From the NCBI GenBank assembly GCA_964579295.1, contig CAZOGK010000001.1, forward strand, positions 186,001 to 250,000: a DNA stretch of 64,000 nucleotides. Direction: 5' to 3'. Shown here piece by piece: positions 23,800 through 32,654 of this stretch. Below the pieces are notes generated by a model. The model worked only from the letters and a program-made list of their open reading frames with translations. It was not told where the DNA came from and made no database searches. Each line of letters opens with the position of its first letter. Position 1 is the stretch's first letter. The DNA is from JAAYYY01 sp964579295. GTDB lineage: Bacteria; Chloroflexota; Anaerolineae; Promineifilales; Promineifilaceae. The position numbers and the translations under genes are program-made.

Positions 23800-24750
23800 C
23801 TGGACAGAAACGAGTGGCTGGAAGGGCTGGTCATCAAAGCGCAGAGCGGCTTCTTTACGGTGCGAACCGGCCATGGCGACTACGTCTGTCAGATTCGCGG
23901 GCGGCTGCGGCAGGAACGGAAGGAGAGCGACCTGGTGGCAGTGGGCGACCGCGTGACCATCTCACTGGTCGACGAGACGACGGGCCTCATAGAGAGCATC
24001 GCCGAGCGGGAGCGGGTGCTATCACGAGCCCGACCGGCGCCGGGAGTGCGCCATATGCTTTCGGACCTGGAACAGGTGCTTGTCGCCAACCCCGATCAGG
24101 TTGTTTTTGTCTTTTCGATTCGCAAGCCGCGGCCCAGCCTGCGCAAGCTGGACCGCTTTCTCGTCGTCGCCGAGCTGAACGAGCTCCCGGCGGTCATTTG
24201 CGTCAACAAGGTCGATCTGGCGGCGCCCGGCGAAGCGCAGGAGACATTTGGACTATACAAGAAAATCGGTTATCCTGTACTCTATACGAGCGCCAAAACG
24301 GGCGAGGGTATCGCAGAGTTGAAGGCATGTTTGCGCGACAAGATCTCCGTCCTGGCCGGTTCGTCGGGCGTGGGCAAGTCCAGCCTACTCAATGCCATTC
24401 AACCAGGGTTAGGATTGCGCGTGCGTGAAGTCAGCGAGGCGACAACCAAAGGTCTGCACACGACACGCCATGCTGAGCTGATTGCGCTGGACGAAGGCGG
24501 CTACGTGGCCGACACGCCCGGCATCCGCGGCCTGGCCCTCTATGACGTCGAGCCGCACGAGCTGGATGGCTACTTTCGCGAGATTGCGCCGCTGGTGGCG
24601 CAGTGCCAGTTTAGCGATTGTACACATCGACATGAGCCCGGCTGCGCCGTGCGCGCCGCGGTGAAAGCAGGAGCGGTCAGCGAGGAGCGTTATGAAAGCT
24701 ACTTGCGCCTCCGCGAAGAGCATGAAGACCTGGACGAAGCAGCATACTAG
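23800..24750 (+). CDS. rsgA: ribosome small-subunit-dependent GTPase RsgA, probable CTG start
   Basis: A circularly permuted GTPase of about 316 residues that checks 30S assembly. G-motifs appear in permuted order: VNKVDL, then the P-loop LAGSSGVGKSSLLNAIQ, then DTPGIRGL. The zinc knuckle is CQFSDCTHRHEPGC. The first ATG/GTG/TTG-type start in frame is GTG 23860, but that would cut the N-terminal OB-fold. Before it the frame reads WLEGLVIKAQSGFFTVRT, which is RsgA-like, and is closed by TAA at 23785-23787. No ATG, GTG or TTG codon lies between that stop and 23860. CTG 23800 has AAGGAGAG 8 nt upstream, so I take CTG as the start. A promoter lies at 23735-23763. Confidence 0.9.
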   Translation: MDRNEWLEGLVIKAQSGFFTVRTGHGDYVCQIRGRLRQERKESDLVAVGDRVTISLVDETTGLIESIAERERVLSRARPAPGVRHMLSDLEQVLVANPDQVVFVFSIRKPRPSLRKLDRFLVVAELNELPAVICVNKVDLAAPGEAQETFGLYKKIGYPVLYTSAKTGEGIAELKACLRDKISVLAGSSGVGKSSLLNAIQPGLGLRVREVSEATTKGLHTTRHAELIALDEGGYVADTPGIRGLALYDVEPHELDGYFREIAPLVAQCQFSDCTHRHEPGCAVRAAVKAGAVSEERYESYLRLREEHEDLDEAAY

Positions 24751-24763
24751 ATACTAGGCGCCG

Positions 24764-25690
24764 ATGAACCATCGTCACACCTTTCTCATTCTCATAGCCC
24801 TGACGCTGCTGTTGGGCGTCGCCTGCCAGGAGGAGGCGCCGCCGCCCACGGTGACCGGCTTCGCCGTGGCGCCCGTGTTTGCCGAATGGCAGGAGAGCTA
24901 TGGCGGCGACCTGATCGGAGCGCCTATAACCGGCCAGTGCCTGCCCGGCGATGGCCGCATCGTCCAGTACTTTGAAAACGTCCGCCTGGAGACAGCGCCC
25001 GACGCGACTGTGGCGCCCTATCCGCTGGGCCAGTGGGCGCTCAGCGGCGTGCGCAGCCGCGTGCCCGCGCCCGTGCCCGGCGATAGCGCCACGCGCACTT
25101 TTCCCGAAACAGGTTTCACGGTCCAGGATCAGTTTCTGACCTTTTACGAGCAGAATCATGGCGAGGTCCTGCTGGGGCCGCCGCTCTCTGAGCAGCTGGA
25201 CGAGGGCGAGCTGCGCGTGCAATATTTTCGCAACGGCCGGCTCGAATGGCGCCCAGACGCGCCGCCGGAGCGCCGTGTACGGATGAGCATGCTGGGCCAG
25301 GCGCACTACCAGCAGAATCGTGGCGCCGGCATGCAGTGTGATCTGCTCGGCCTCTTCGAGGGGGCACAGCAGCCGGCATCGGTCCGCCTGACAGCGGCGC
25401 TGGCCGCGCCCATCCTCTATACCTCCAGTGACGAGCAGATTGTTTATGTAAAGGTGAGCGGGCCGAATGAGCTGCCTTATAGCGGCATCAGCGTGGTCGC
25501 TAGCGTCCACTATCGCGGCGAGATCATCGAGGTGAACCTCGGCGAGACAGATCCCGATGGTGTGGCCTCTGGCTCTCTGCGCGCGATCCGCTTTCAGCCG
25601 GAGGAGAATGTGCGGTTGGAGATAACGGCCAGAAGCCGCGATGGCGCGATCTTGGGGCGAACTTCTCTCTCATTCACAACCTGGTGGTAA
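24764..25690 (+). CDS. lipoprotein with two LGFP-like repeats
   Basis: A 308-residue protein with a signal peptide ending LLLGVAC (lipobox Cys near 21). Two similar blocks of about 65 residues follow, at about 33-90 and 115-180. Each has an aromatic start, G-x-LIG-x-P, then G-x-x-VQYF-x-N-x-RLE and a PDA end: IVQYFENVRLETAPDA and RVQYFRNGRLEWRPDA. These resemble LGFP-type repeats of exported wall-associated proteins. The last 90 residues look like an Ig-like beta domain (VYVKVSGPNELPYSGISVV). The function is unknown; a surface binding role is likely. It lies 13 nt after rsgA and probably shares its transcript, ending at a bidirectional terminator. Confidence 0.75.
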   Translation: MNHRHTFLILIALTLLLGVACQEEAPPPTVTGFAVAPVFAEWQESYGGDLIGAPITGQCLPGDGRIVQYFENVRLETAPDATVAPYPLGQWALSGVRSRVPAPVPGDSATRTFPETGFTVQDQFLTFYEQNHGEVLLGPPLSEQLDEGELRVQYFRNGRLEWRPDAPPERRVRMSMLGQAHYQQNRGAGMQCDLLGLFEGAQQPASVRLTAALAAPILYTSSDEQIVYVKVSGPNELPYSGISVVASVHYRGEIIEVNLGETDPDGVASGSLRAIRFQPEENVRLEITARSRDGAILGRTSLSFTTWW

Positions 25691-25695
25691 AAAAA

Positions 25696-25725
25696 AAGCC
25701 CCCGGCGTGCAGCCGGGGGCTTTTT
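25696..25725. terminator. bidirectional terminator
   Basis: AAGCCCCCGGC (25696-25706) and GCCGGGGGCTT (25712-25722) form an 11-bp stem with a T run on the plus side and a run of A (T on minus) on the other. It serves the convergent lipoprotein and VIT/VWA genes. Confidence 0.92.
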
Positions 25726-25736
25726 CGTTCGGAATG

Positions 25737-28121
25737 TTAGCGGCGGCGCTTCCGGCGGCCGCCGGCGACCACGACGAGGAGCAGCGGCAGCAGCGCCGCG
25801 CCGCAGACTCCTGTCGCCCTGTCGGCAGCAGCGGCCGGCGCCGGTGTCTCGTCCGCTCCGTGCACGCCTGCCGCGCTCTCCGGGCCGGCCGTCGGCAGCG
25901 GTAGCGGCGCGCTCTGGCCCTCATCGCCGATGAGGTAAGCGTCTCCGCCGTGAACGAGCAGTAGGCGGGAGCCGAGCGCCAGGTATTGCCCCAGCTCGGG
26001 GGCCGCGTCCAGCAGCGAGAAGTAAGCCTCGCTGGCAAAGGCGACCGGCATCGGCGTCTGGCTGTCGACGTCAAAGCTGGTGTCGATCCAGGTCTCCGCC
26101 CCTTCCCACGAACGCAGGGCAAAGGTCTTGCTGCCGGCGCTTTTGACCAGCGGCTGCCCGCTGCTGGACCGGGGCAACGTGTCTAGCGCCGCCGGCGCCT
26201 CGGCGGCCGCCAGGTCGGCGGCGGCGTCGGCGCGGTTGACAGCAGCCTCGCCGGAGACGGCCGCCGGCGCCTGCGCGGCGCTTTCCATCTCCTCGGCAAC
26301 GATTCCCTCGCGTCCCGTCTGGCTGAAGATATCGTCCTCTTCGATAAGGTAGCTGGTGTAGGGGGTGATGATGCCGTAGCGAATGCTCAGCTCGACAATG
26401 CTCTGCACCAGCTCGGCGTCTTCGCCGTGGAGGCGAATCTGCTGCAGCATGTGGCCGATGGCGCGCGCGGCCCAGAGCCGCGGGATGAAAGCGGAGCCGC
26501 CGCTACTCTGGAAGGTGATCTCCTCATAGACGAACTGCTGGCGCTGGCCATTGACTGTGCCACTCAGGGAAATGGTCGCCGATCCGCCCTCCCGATAACG
26601 GCCTGCCAGCACAAGCTGCGTACCGGCAAAGAGGTCGGGCAGGACGGTGGGGTAGAGCTGCTCCACCTGCACGCCATCGACTTCCAGCTCGACGTCCGCG
26701 AGGACCGGCGTGCTCATCTTCGCATAGAAGCCGCTGACGATCTCATTCAGCGGCTCGCCCGGTCGCACGTAGGTTGTCGTGCCGCGATGGTTTTCGGCCA
26801 GGCTGCCAAGCAGCAACGTATCGACGTCGTTGCCGACGCCAAAAGCAAAGAGCCGGGCGCTCTCCGGGGCTGCGCTGCCTACCGCATCCAGCAGCCGCCC
26901 GGTCTCGACAATCCCCTCTGTCGCCAGGCCATCGGTAAGGAAAAGAATCGTCAAGGGCCGGCCGGCGTCGGCCTGGGCCAGCGACTCCAGAAGCGCCATG
27001 CTGATATTGGTGCCGCCGAGCGCTTCCAGCCGGTCGACGAAGGCGAGCGCCTCCGCGCGCGCGCTGTCGCTGATAGGCGTCAGCGCCGCAGCAAAGGAGC
27101 GCACGCCGGTGCTGAAGGTGACGATGTTGAAGCGATCCTCGGCGTTGAGCTGCTCGACCACGTAGCGGGCCGCTTCCTGGGCCTGGGCTATCTTCTCGCC
27201 GGCCATGCTGCCGGAGGTGTCTAGCACCAGGATGACATCGCGGCTGACGACGGCTTCCGGATCAACGGCCACGGTGGGCGCGACTAGCATCAGGAAGAAG
27301 CCGTCCTCGCCCGCCGGCTGGTAGCTGAGCAGGTTCAGTCCGATCTGCTCCGGGCTGACGCTGTAGTAGAGGTCGAAGTCCGTATCCGGCGTGACCTGGC
27401 TGGCTTCGTAGCCAATCGTGGCGCGGAAGTCGCCGTCGCGCACGATAGCCACGTCGTGGCTGGGCGAGTAGAGGGTGCGGATGGCCTCGTCGCTCTCCAG
27501 CTCGACGCGAATACGCTGGCTCTGCAGCGGCAGGTTGCTATAGAGATGGCTCGTCTGCGGGAAGCTATAGCGGATCAGGCCATTTTCGGCGGGCAGCACG
27601 TGGCTGTATTCGATCTCGATACGGCGCTCGTCGCCGGCCGGTATGGGGAAGACGTTGGCCTGAATGGCGCTGCTCCCGACGTATTCCAGCAGCGCCGGGT
27701 CGCGTAGCTGGCGCACGATCTCGTCGTAAATCTGGCGCGCCTCGCCCGCTTCGAGAATCCGGGCCTCAATCGGCTGCTCGTCCACCCACATCGTCAGTTC
27801 GCTCACGGCTGCTCCTTCCGGCAGCGGAAAGAAGTAGGTTCCTTCGGCCAGCCGGTCGCCTTCGTTGACGAAGAGCTGCTCGATGCGCGTCGTCGCCACC
27901 TGGCCGGCAATAGAGATGTCGACGCGCTGATATTCGATCTTCAGCAGATCGTCCGGCCAAGGGATGGGCGGCATTGGGGGGACAGGCGGCTCCGGCGGCG
28001 GCCAGGGCGCTTCGGTGGGAACGGGGCGGATTGGCTCCTGGGCCGCCGCTGCGCCGGTGAGCAGCAGGCTCATCGCGGCCAGCGCCAGGGCCAGGAATAA
28101 GGTGAAAAGTTGGCGTTGCAT
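25737..28121 (-). CDS. VIT and von Willebrand A domain surface protein
   Basis: A 794-residue exported protein. It has a signal peptide (cleavage likely after LLTGAAAA), a Pro-rich stretch at 30-57, and a VIT domain at about 60-190 (YQRVDISIAGQVATTRIEQL). A VWA domain at about 290-470 has the metal site DVILVLDTSGSM, T in GGTNIS, and FLTDG. A long beta-rich part follows. The C-terminus is CGAALLPLLLVVVAGG followed by RRKRRR, a Cys, membrane helix and Arg cluster like C-terminal sorting signals. The design matches VIT/VWA proteins that bind partners on the cell surface. AGAAGGAG lies just upstream of the ATG. It is 85 nt downstream of the ATP-grasp operon with no clear terminator between, so read-through is possible. 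Confidence 0.88.
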   Translation of the reverse strand: MQRQLFTLFLALALAAMSLLLTGAAAAQEPIRPVPTEAPWPPPEPPVPPMPPIPWPDDLLKIEYQRVDISIAGQVATTRIEQLFVNEGDRLAEGTYFFPLPEGAAVSELTMWVDEQPIEARILEAGEARQIYDEIVRQLRDPALLEYVGSSAIQANVFPIPAGDERRIEIEYSHVLPAENGLIRYSFPQTSHLYSNLPLQSQRIRVELESDEAIRTLYSPSHDVAIVRDGDFRATIGYEASQVTPDTDFDLYYSVSPEQIGLNLLSYQPAGEDGFFLMLVAPTVAVDPEAVVSRDVILVLDTSGSMAGEKIAQAQEAARYVVEQLNAEDRFNIVTFSTGVRSFAAALTPISDSARAEALAFVDRLEALGGTNISMALLESLAQADAGRPLTILFLTDGLATEGIVETGRLLDAVGSAAPESARLFAFGVGNDVDTLLLGSLAENHRGTTTYVRPGEPLNEIVSGFYAKMSTPVLADVELEVDGVQVEQLYPTVLPDLFAGTQLVLAGRYREGGSATISLSGTVNGQRQQFVYEEITFQSSGGSAFIPRLWAARAIGHMLQQIRLHGEDAELVQSIVELSIRYGIITPYTSYLIEEDDIFSQTGREGIVAEEMESAAQAPAAVSGEAAVNRADAAADLAAAEAPAALDTLPRSSSGQPLVKSAGSKTFALRSWEGAETWIDTSFDVDSQTPMPVAFASEAYFSLLDAAPELGQYLALGSRLLLVHGGDAYLIGDEGQSAPLPLPTAGPESAAGVHGADETPAPAAAADRATGVCGAALLPLLLVVVAGGRRKRRR

Positions 28122-28206
28122 CGGGTACTCTCCTTCTTCATTCTGCCGGGTTGAATAGCCAGCGCGCTATCCAACAGACGCGGCAGAACGCGAAGAAGTT
28201 CCCCGA

Positions 28207-29400
28207 TCAGTAGGGCGGCTTATTCAGCGGCGGCACCACGGCCAGGAAATCGTGGGCGAAGCGGCGGCTATAGTCGTCGAGCAGCTCTTCTACCCGCTCC
28301 TGGCTATCGCTGCGTACGATGAGGCCGGCGTGCTGCTTCTTCTGCATGCGCCAGACCACTTCTGGCTCGCGGTAGCCGGAGAGGTCGGGCCACTCCTGGC
28401 GGGCCAGGCAGACCAGGAGGCCCGCGTGCCCGCTCTCCGGGGTGGGCGGCGTATAGCTCTCGCCGCGAATGCCGGCGACCTCCAGCCTGGCCCACTCGTG
28501 CCACAGGTTAATGCCACTGGCCGCCTGCACCATGTCGTGGATGTTGGCGCCGCCGACGCGGGCGGCCGTCTCCAGGAAGTAGATCGTGCCGTCTGCGGCG
28601 CGGATGAATTCGGTGTGCGTGGCGCCCTCTTCCATGCCCAGCGCTTTCTGCAGCCGCTCGTTGAGCGCCAGCAGCTCCTGGCCCACCGGATCATCGTCGG
28701 CCAGGGTGCGCGTAATGAAGACGCCGCCGCCGTGGGCCACGTCCATCGGCGGCTGCCCGTACTTGCTGGCGATGGCGAAGACCATTTCGCCGCCGTGGGC
28801 AATGCCGTCCACGTGATAGACCTCGCCGGGCACATACTGCTCCAGAAGGAAGAACGACTGCTCGTCGCCCAGCTCGCCCAGCCAGCGCCACACTTCGTCG
28901 CGGTGCCCCACCTTCTTGATGCCCATGGCGCCCGCTTCCGAGCGCGGCTTGAGAACCCAGGGAGCGGGCACGTCTTCCAGATAGGCGTTCAGCTCCTCGT
29001 AGTTGAAGACCGGGGCAAAGGCGGGCACCGGGATGCCGGCTGCAGCCGCGCCCATCCGCATCGACAGCTTGTCGCGGAAAAAGCGGGCGCGCGTTGTGCC
29101 CATGCCCGGCAGGCGCAAATGCTCGCGCAGCTGCGCCGACGTCTCCACGTCATAGTCGTCGAGTGGGATGATACGATCCAGCGTGCGCTCGCGGGCCAGG
29201 TAGCTGACCGCATGGGTAATGTCCGGCTGCTGTCCCAGCTCCGGCATCAGGTAGCGCTCGTCGATGCTGTCCATCGGCCAGCCTTCGTCGGCAAGCTTCT
29301 CTTTAGCAATCAAAATGACGTGGCAGCCCAGTCTGTGCGCCTCTTCCAGAAATGGCTCTCCCTTGAAGTAGCTTGCCAGGCAAAGCAGGGTCGGCTTCAT
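28207..29400 (-). CDS. ATP-grasp ligase (biotin-carboxylase/PurK-like)
   Basis: A 397-residue ATP-grasp enzyme. It has a Rossmann-like N-domain (TLLCLASYFKGEPFLEEAHR) and a DDYDVET strand region. The nucleotide-binding part has WVLKPRSEAGAMGIKKV (ATP Lys and Gly loop), FFLLEQYVPGEVYHVDGI, and the metal-binding Glu and Asn in THTEFI and FLETAARVGGANIHD. Family members join a carboxylate, through acyl phosphate, to an amine or similar nucleophile. Substrates cannot be read. It is the last of three ATP-grasp genes in the operon, 33 nt after the circularly permuted one. The three are different subfamilies, so they probably act at successive steps or on different partners. Confidence 0.88.
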   Translation of the reverse strand: MKPTLLCLASYFKGEPFLEEAHRLGCHVILIAKEKLADEGWPMDSIDERYLMPELGQQPDITHAVSYLARERTLDRIIPLDDYDVETSAQLREHLRLPGMGTTRARFFRDKLSMRMGAAAAGIPVPAFAPVFNYEELNAYLEDVPAPWVLKPRSEAGAMGIKKVGHRDEVWRWLGELGDEQSFFLLEQYVPGEVYHVDGIAHGGEMVFAIASKYGQPPMDVAHGGGVFITRTLADDDPVGQELLALNERLQKALGMEEGATHTEFIRAADGTIYFLETAARVGGANIHDMVQAASGINLWHEWARLEVAGIRGESYTPPTPESGHAGLLVCLARQEWPDLSGYREPEVVWRMQKKQHAGLIVRSDSQERVEELLDDYSRRFAHDFLAVVPPLNKPPY

Positions 29401-29433
29401 CTCACTCTCCTCCTGTGCGGCGCTGCGGCGCTC

Positions 29434-30786
29434 TCAGCGTTTAGCGACAATAAAGGTGGGCACCGAAGAGCCGCCGCCCGCCGTGACGTTGAGCAGCGGG
29501 TCGGTCGCCAGTCGCGTCAGGCAGCCATCCACGTAGTCGCCGTAGAAAATAAACGGCGCCGTGTCCAGCAGCCGATCATAGATGAGCAGCTGGCCGTCCA
29601 CCATACTCGGGTAAGGCTCGCGCGGGATCTCGACCTTTTCCTGGACCACGTGCGGCGACTGCAGCGCATGCTGCACGGCGGCTTCCCACTCGTCGTTGCC
29701 CACCAGCCAGCCAAGCACAATGCCGTGGCCCCCATAATCGTCGTTGGGCTTGAGCACCATCCTGTCTTTGTAGGCCAGAATGTGTGGGATGAGGTCGACG
29801 CGCTCTCCCTGGTAGCTGGTATAGCGCTCGGCAACCACCCGCGTCCACGGGATGTGGGCGTGGATAGCCTCCAGCTCGGCCGGCGCATAGAGCGCGGCGT
29901 TACGTTCGTCGCTGAGCACGGCGAGGCTGGCCTTCTTATAGAGCAGCTTGCAGTTAAAGGGATTGACCATGCAGACGTTGCCATCGCGCACCGCCTGCAC
30001 GACGGGATGGTCGAGGCCGCATTGCTCCACCAGCTCGGTGATCAGAATACGCTTGTAGATGAGCGTGATGTGGAAGTCGCCGGCCATCAGTCTGCCGTTC
30101 TCGTAGGTAACTTCCTGCGGCGCGCAGATGATCGTCTCCAGCCCCTGCGAGTGAAAATAGTTGAGGAAGAGACGGAACTCGCTATAAGTGGGCACGTCGT
30201 CCCAGTCGAGGATGGCGATGCGGGGTCGCGAGCGGTCGCCCGACCACTGCCGGTAGGCGTCGAGCAAGGCGTGCATGACACGGTAGCGGGTGGATAGGGA
30301 GCGCACCTCATACTTGTGGAAGAACTCGCGCATGATGGGCAGGCTGTAGAACACCTCGGACAACTCGTCATTGTAGGCGGACGCGGCCGGCACTTCGGCG
30401 TTGTATTCGGTGAAGCACAGTGTGTCGCTATCGGTCAGATAGAAGGCGTCGAGCCGGGAGAGCGGCGTCGGGTAGCTGTAGCCGGCGTCTATCTGCAGCA
30501 GCTCTTTCTCCCAGGGCACCAGACCGAACTGGCCAAGCATGTCCGGCGATTCCAGCGCCGCCCGGTAGGCTTTGGCAAAGGCGCTCAGCAGGGGCTGGGT
30601 CTGCGTCTGGATGAAGCGGTATTGGGAATAGGTCAGGAAGCGGGGGCGGAGAACCGTGCAGAGCGGGCGGCTGCCGAAAAAGAGACCATGCCGCCGTAAC
30701 TGCTCGTCCAGCATCTCCTGCGACTCCTCCGCCACCGCCGGCGTGAGCAGCTCGTGATACGTCTGGATAGCATCTTGCAGACCCAT
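29434..30786 (-). CDS. circularly permuted ATP-grasp ligase
   Basis: A 450-residue protein of the circularly permuted ATP-grasp type, related to glutathionylspermidine synthetase-like amide ligases. Part of the ATP site comes late: MVLKPNDDYGGHGIVLGW at about 341-358. The metal- and phosphate-binding C-terminus is PFIFYGDYVDGCLTRL with NVTAGGGSSVPTFIVAKR. The N-terminal half, with FTEYNAEVPAASAYNDELSE, looks like the substrate side of such ligases. It should form an amide bond, but no conserved peptide substrate is encoded nearby. It sits between two other ATP-grasp genes, 107 nt after the first and 33 nt before the next. Confidence 0.87.
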   Translation of the reverse strand: MGLQDAIQTYHELLTPAVAEESQEMLDEQLRRHGLFFGSRPLCTVLRPRFLTYSQYRFIQTQTQPLLSAFAKAYRAALESPDMLGQFGLVPWEKELLQIDAGYSYPTPLSRLDAFYLTDSDTLCFTEYNAEVPAASAYNDELSEVFYSLPIMREFFHKYEVRSLSTRYRVMHALLDAYRQWSGDRSRPRIAILDWDDVPTYSEFRLFLNYFHSQGLETIICAPQEVTYENGRLMAGDFHITLIYKRILITELVEQCGLDHPVVQAVRDGNVCMVNPFNCKLLYKKASLAVLSDERNAALYAPAELEAIHAHIPWTRVVAERYTSYQGERVDLIPHILAYKDRMVLKPNDDYGGHGIVLGWLVGNDEWEAAVQHALQSPHVVQEKVEIPREPYPSMVDGQLLIYDRLLDTAPFIFYGDYVDGCLTRLATDPLLNVTAGGGSSVPTFIVAKR

Positions 30787-30893
30787 AGGCTCTCTCTGTA
30801 ACTTATCCAGTCGAGATTACCGGCGACCCCACCTGACAGCTTTCAATAACCGGTCAGGCATTCGACTGGCGGACAATACTTTCTTCGCGGCAA

Positions 30894-31811
30894 TCAGAAC
30901 AACGCCGACCAGCGCAGCGCGTCAAGCTGCGACGAAGGATTCTGGGCGGCCGCGATGACCATATCAGCCATCGCTTCGACCACCCACTTGAAATAGTGCG
31001 GCGTCAGTGAGTTAATGTCCATATCCGGCGCCGGGTTCATGAAATCAATCGCATAAGGCACGCCGTCGCGCACGGCCCACTCGACCGTATTCATGTCGTA
31101 GCCCAACGCCTGCACCAGGGCCAGCGAGTCGTTGACAACCCGCTCCCCCAGCTCCGGGGTCATATGGTCGTGCTCGACAAGGTAGCGGCGCGCGCGCGGG
31201 TCGTACTTCATCGGCAGCACCTCTTTCTGGCCGATGCACATGCAGCGGATATATTGATCCCACTCGATGAACTCCTGCACGACCATGGTCAGCAGACCGG
31301 TCTGGTCGTAGCTGCGCAGTAGCTCTTCCTTGCTGTGGCAGACGTAGACCTCTTTCCAGCCGCCACCGTGGGCATCCTTGAGCACACAGGGCATGCCCAC
31401 GTAGTCAATCACCGCGTCCCAATCGACCATGTCCAGATTGCGCAGGCTGTCGGGATGGATGATACCCGGCACGTACTCTTTGTTGGGCAGCGCCATCGTG
31501 CGCGGGCTGGCAATGCCCAGCTTGGTCGCCAGGGAAGCCTCAAAGAACTTGTCGTCGGCCGTCCACATGAACGGGTTGTTGACCACCCGTGTGCCCTGCA
31601 GCACGGCGTTCTTCAGGTAGCTGCGGTAGTATGGCACCTCGTGCGAGATGCGGTCAACTATCACGGCGTAGGGACTGGGCTCGTCCATCTGCGTGCCGCC
31701 GAGCTTAGCATATTCGGCCGTGACCCCGGCATTGCGCCCGTTGACCTCTTCGATGAAGGCGGGCGGAAACGACCATTCACGCCCAACCAGCAATCCGACT
31801 TTCAGCGCCAT
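30894..31811 (-). CDS. RimK-like ATP-grasp ligase
   Basis: A 305-residue ATP-grasp protein similar to RimK and D-Ala-D-Ala-ligase-like enzymes. The N-domain begins VGLLVGREWSFPPAFIEEVN. ATP-binding sequence is PCVLKDAHGGGWKEVYVC near 141-158, and LTMVVQEFIEWDQYIRCMCI follows. Metal ligands are the Glu, Asp and Asn in NTVEWAVRDGVPYAIDFMNP. The fold and residues look complete, so it should be active. It lies 26 nt after the esterase gene. Amino-acid ligation to a small molecule or peptide is the usual chemistry; the substrate is unknown. Confidence 0.88.
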   Translation of the reverse strand: MALKVGLLVGREWSFPPAFIEEVNGRNAGVTAEYAKLGGTQMDEPSPYAVIVDRISHEVPYYRSYLKNAVLQGTRVVNNPFMWTADDKFFEASLATKLGIASPRTMALPNKEYVPGIIHPDSLRNLDMVDWDAVIDYVGMPCVLKDAHGGGWKEVYVCHSKEELLRSYDQTGLLTMVVQEFIEWDQYIRCMCIGQKEVLPMKYDPRARRYLVEHDHMTPELGERVVNDSLALVQALGYDMNTVEWAVRDGVPYAIDFMNPAPDMDINSLTPHYFKWVVEAMADMVIAAAQNPSSQLDALRWSALF

Positions 31812-31837
31812 ACCCTCCTCCTTTCTTCGCCCCGGTA

Positions 31838-32554
31838 TTATGCCCCGTTAATGTAACTGTGCAGCATATTGTGCCAGTAAGGCCAGTCGTGGCACCAGCA
31901 GTCCCAGACGCGCAGTGCGTGCCAGATCCCTTTCTGCCAGAGCAGGTGCGAGAAATGCTCGTTGTTGTTCACCAGGGAATCGTGGCGGCCGACGGCGAGG
32001 ATGATCTCTACTTGACGCAGCGCCTGCAGGCGCCGCTCGTCGTGCTCGTTGGGAATGTAGGCGCAGGGGTTGTGAAAATAGACGGCGCCAGCGCTACTGC
32101 CCTCCGCCCAGCGGCTGATGTCGTAGAAACCACTCATGCCAATGGTGCGGTTGACCAGATGCGGGTGTCGCAAGGCAAAATTGACGGCGTGATAGGCGCC
32201 AAAGCTGGCGCCGACGGTCATCAGGAACGGATTCCCGTTCTTCTGGCGCGAGAGGGGCAGCACCTCGCGCGTCAGGTAATTCTCATAGGCAGTCTGGTGG
32301 TGGGCCCGCGCTTCCGGCTCCTTCCAGCGGGCGTACCAGCTATCCTGATCGACGCTGTCTACGCAGTAGAACTGCAGCCAGCCGTTTTCCAGATGCTCGG
32401 CGAAGCTGCCGATAATGCCGCGGTCTTCCCACTCGAAGAAACGCCCCATCGAGGTTGGGAAAATGAGCACCCGCGCCCCGGCGTGACCGAAGATCAATAG
32501 CTCCATGTCGTGCCCTAGAGATGGGCTATACCAGCGATGATGTTCCCGGTTCAT
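31838..32554 (-). CDS. alpha/beta-hydrolase esterase, first gene of ATP-grasp operon
   Basis: A 238-residue putative esterase (PF00756-like). The nucleophile Ser is in TVGASFGAYHAVNFAL, the acid in ILAVGRHDSLVNNN, and the His in CWCHDWPYWHNML, so the triad is complete. ATG 32554 begins MNREHHRWYSPSLGHDMELL, the natural start; an earlier in-frame start at 32623 lacks homology and the leader there is AT-rich. There is no signal peptide, so it is cytoplasmic. As first gene of the ATP-grasp operon it may release a product, cleave a protecting group, or act as a thioesterase or acyl transferase; this is inference. Confidence 0.85.
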   Translation of the reverse strand: MNREHHRWYSPSLGHDMELLIFGHAGARVLIFPTSMGRFFEWEDRGIIGSFAEHLENGWLQFYCVDSVDQDSWYARWKEPEARAHHQTAYENYLTREVLPLSRQKNGNPFLMTVGASFGAYHAVNFALRHPHLVNRTIGMSGFYDISRWAEGSSAGAVYFHNPCAYIPNEHDERRLQALRQVEIILAVGRHDSLVNNNEHFSHLLWQKGIWHALRVWDCWCHDWPYWHNMLHSYINGA

Positions 32555-32654
32555 CGGCGTTTGCTCTTTCTCCTTAGCTCTCGTGTCTGGGCCGCGCCGG
32601 GCGCTGCAGGCACGGGCGGTCAAGGCCGTTTCCCTTACTGGCTTGTTTCTGTGG

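Noticed and set aside
28252..30297. A 681-codon plus-strand reading frame opposite the ATP-grasp genes
   Set aside because: It is antisense to two clear ATP-grasp genes, has no recognisable domain, and its length is explained by GC-rich third positions.
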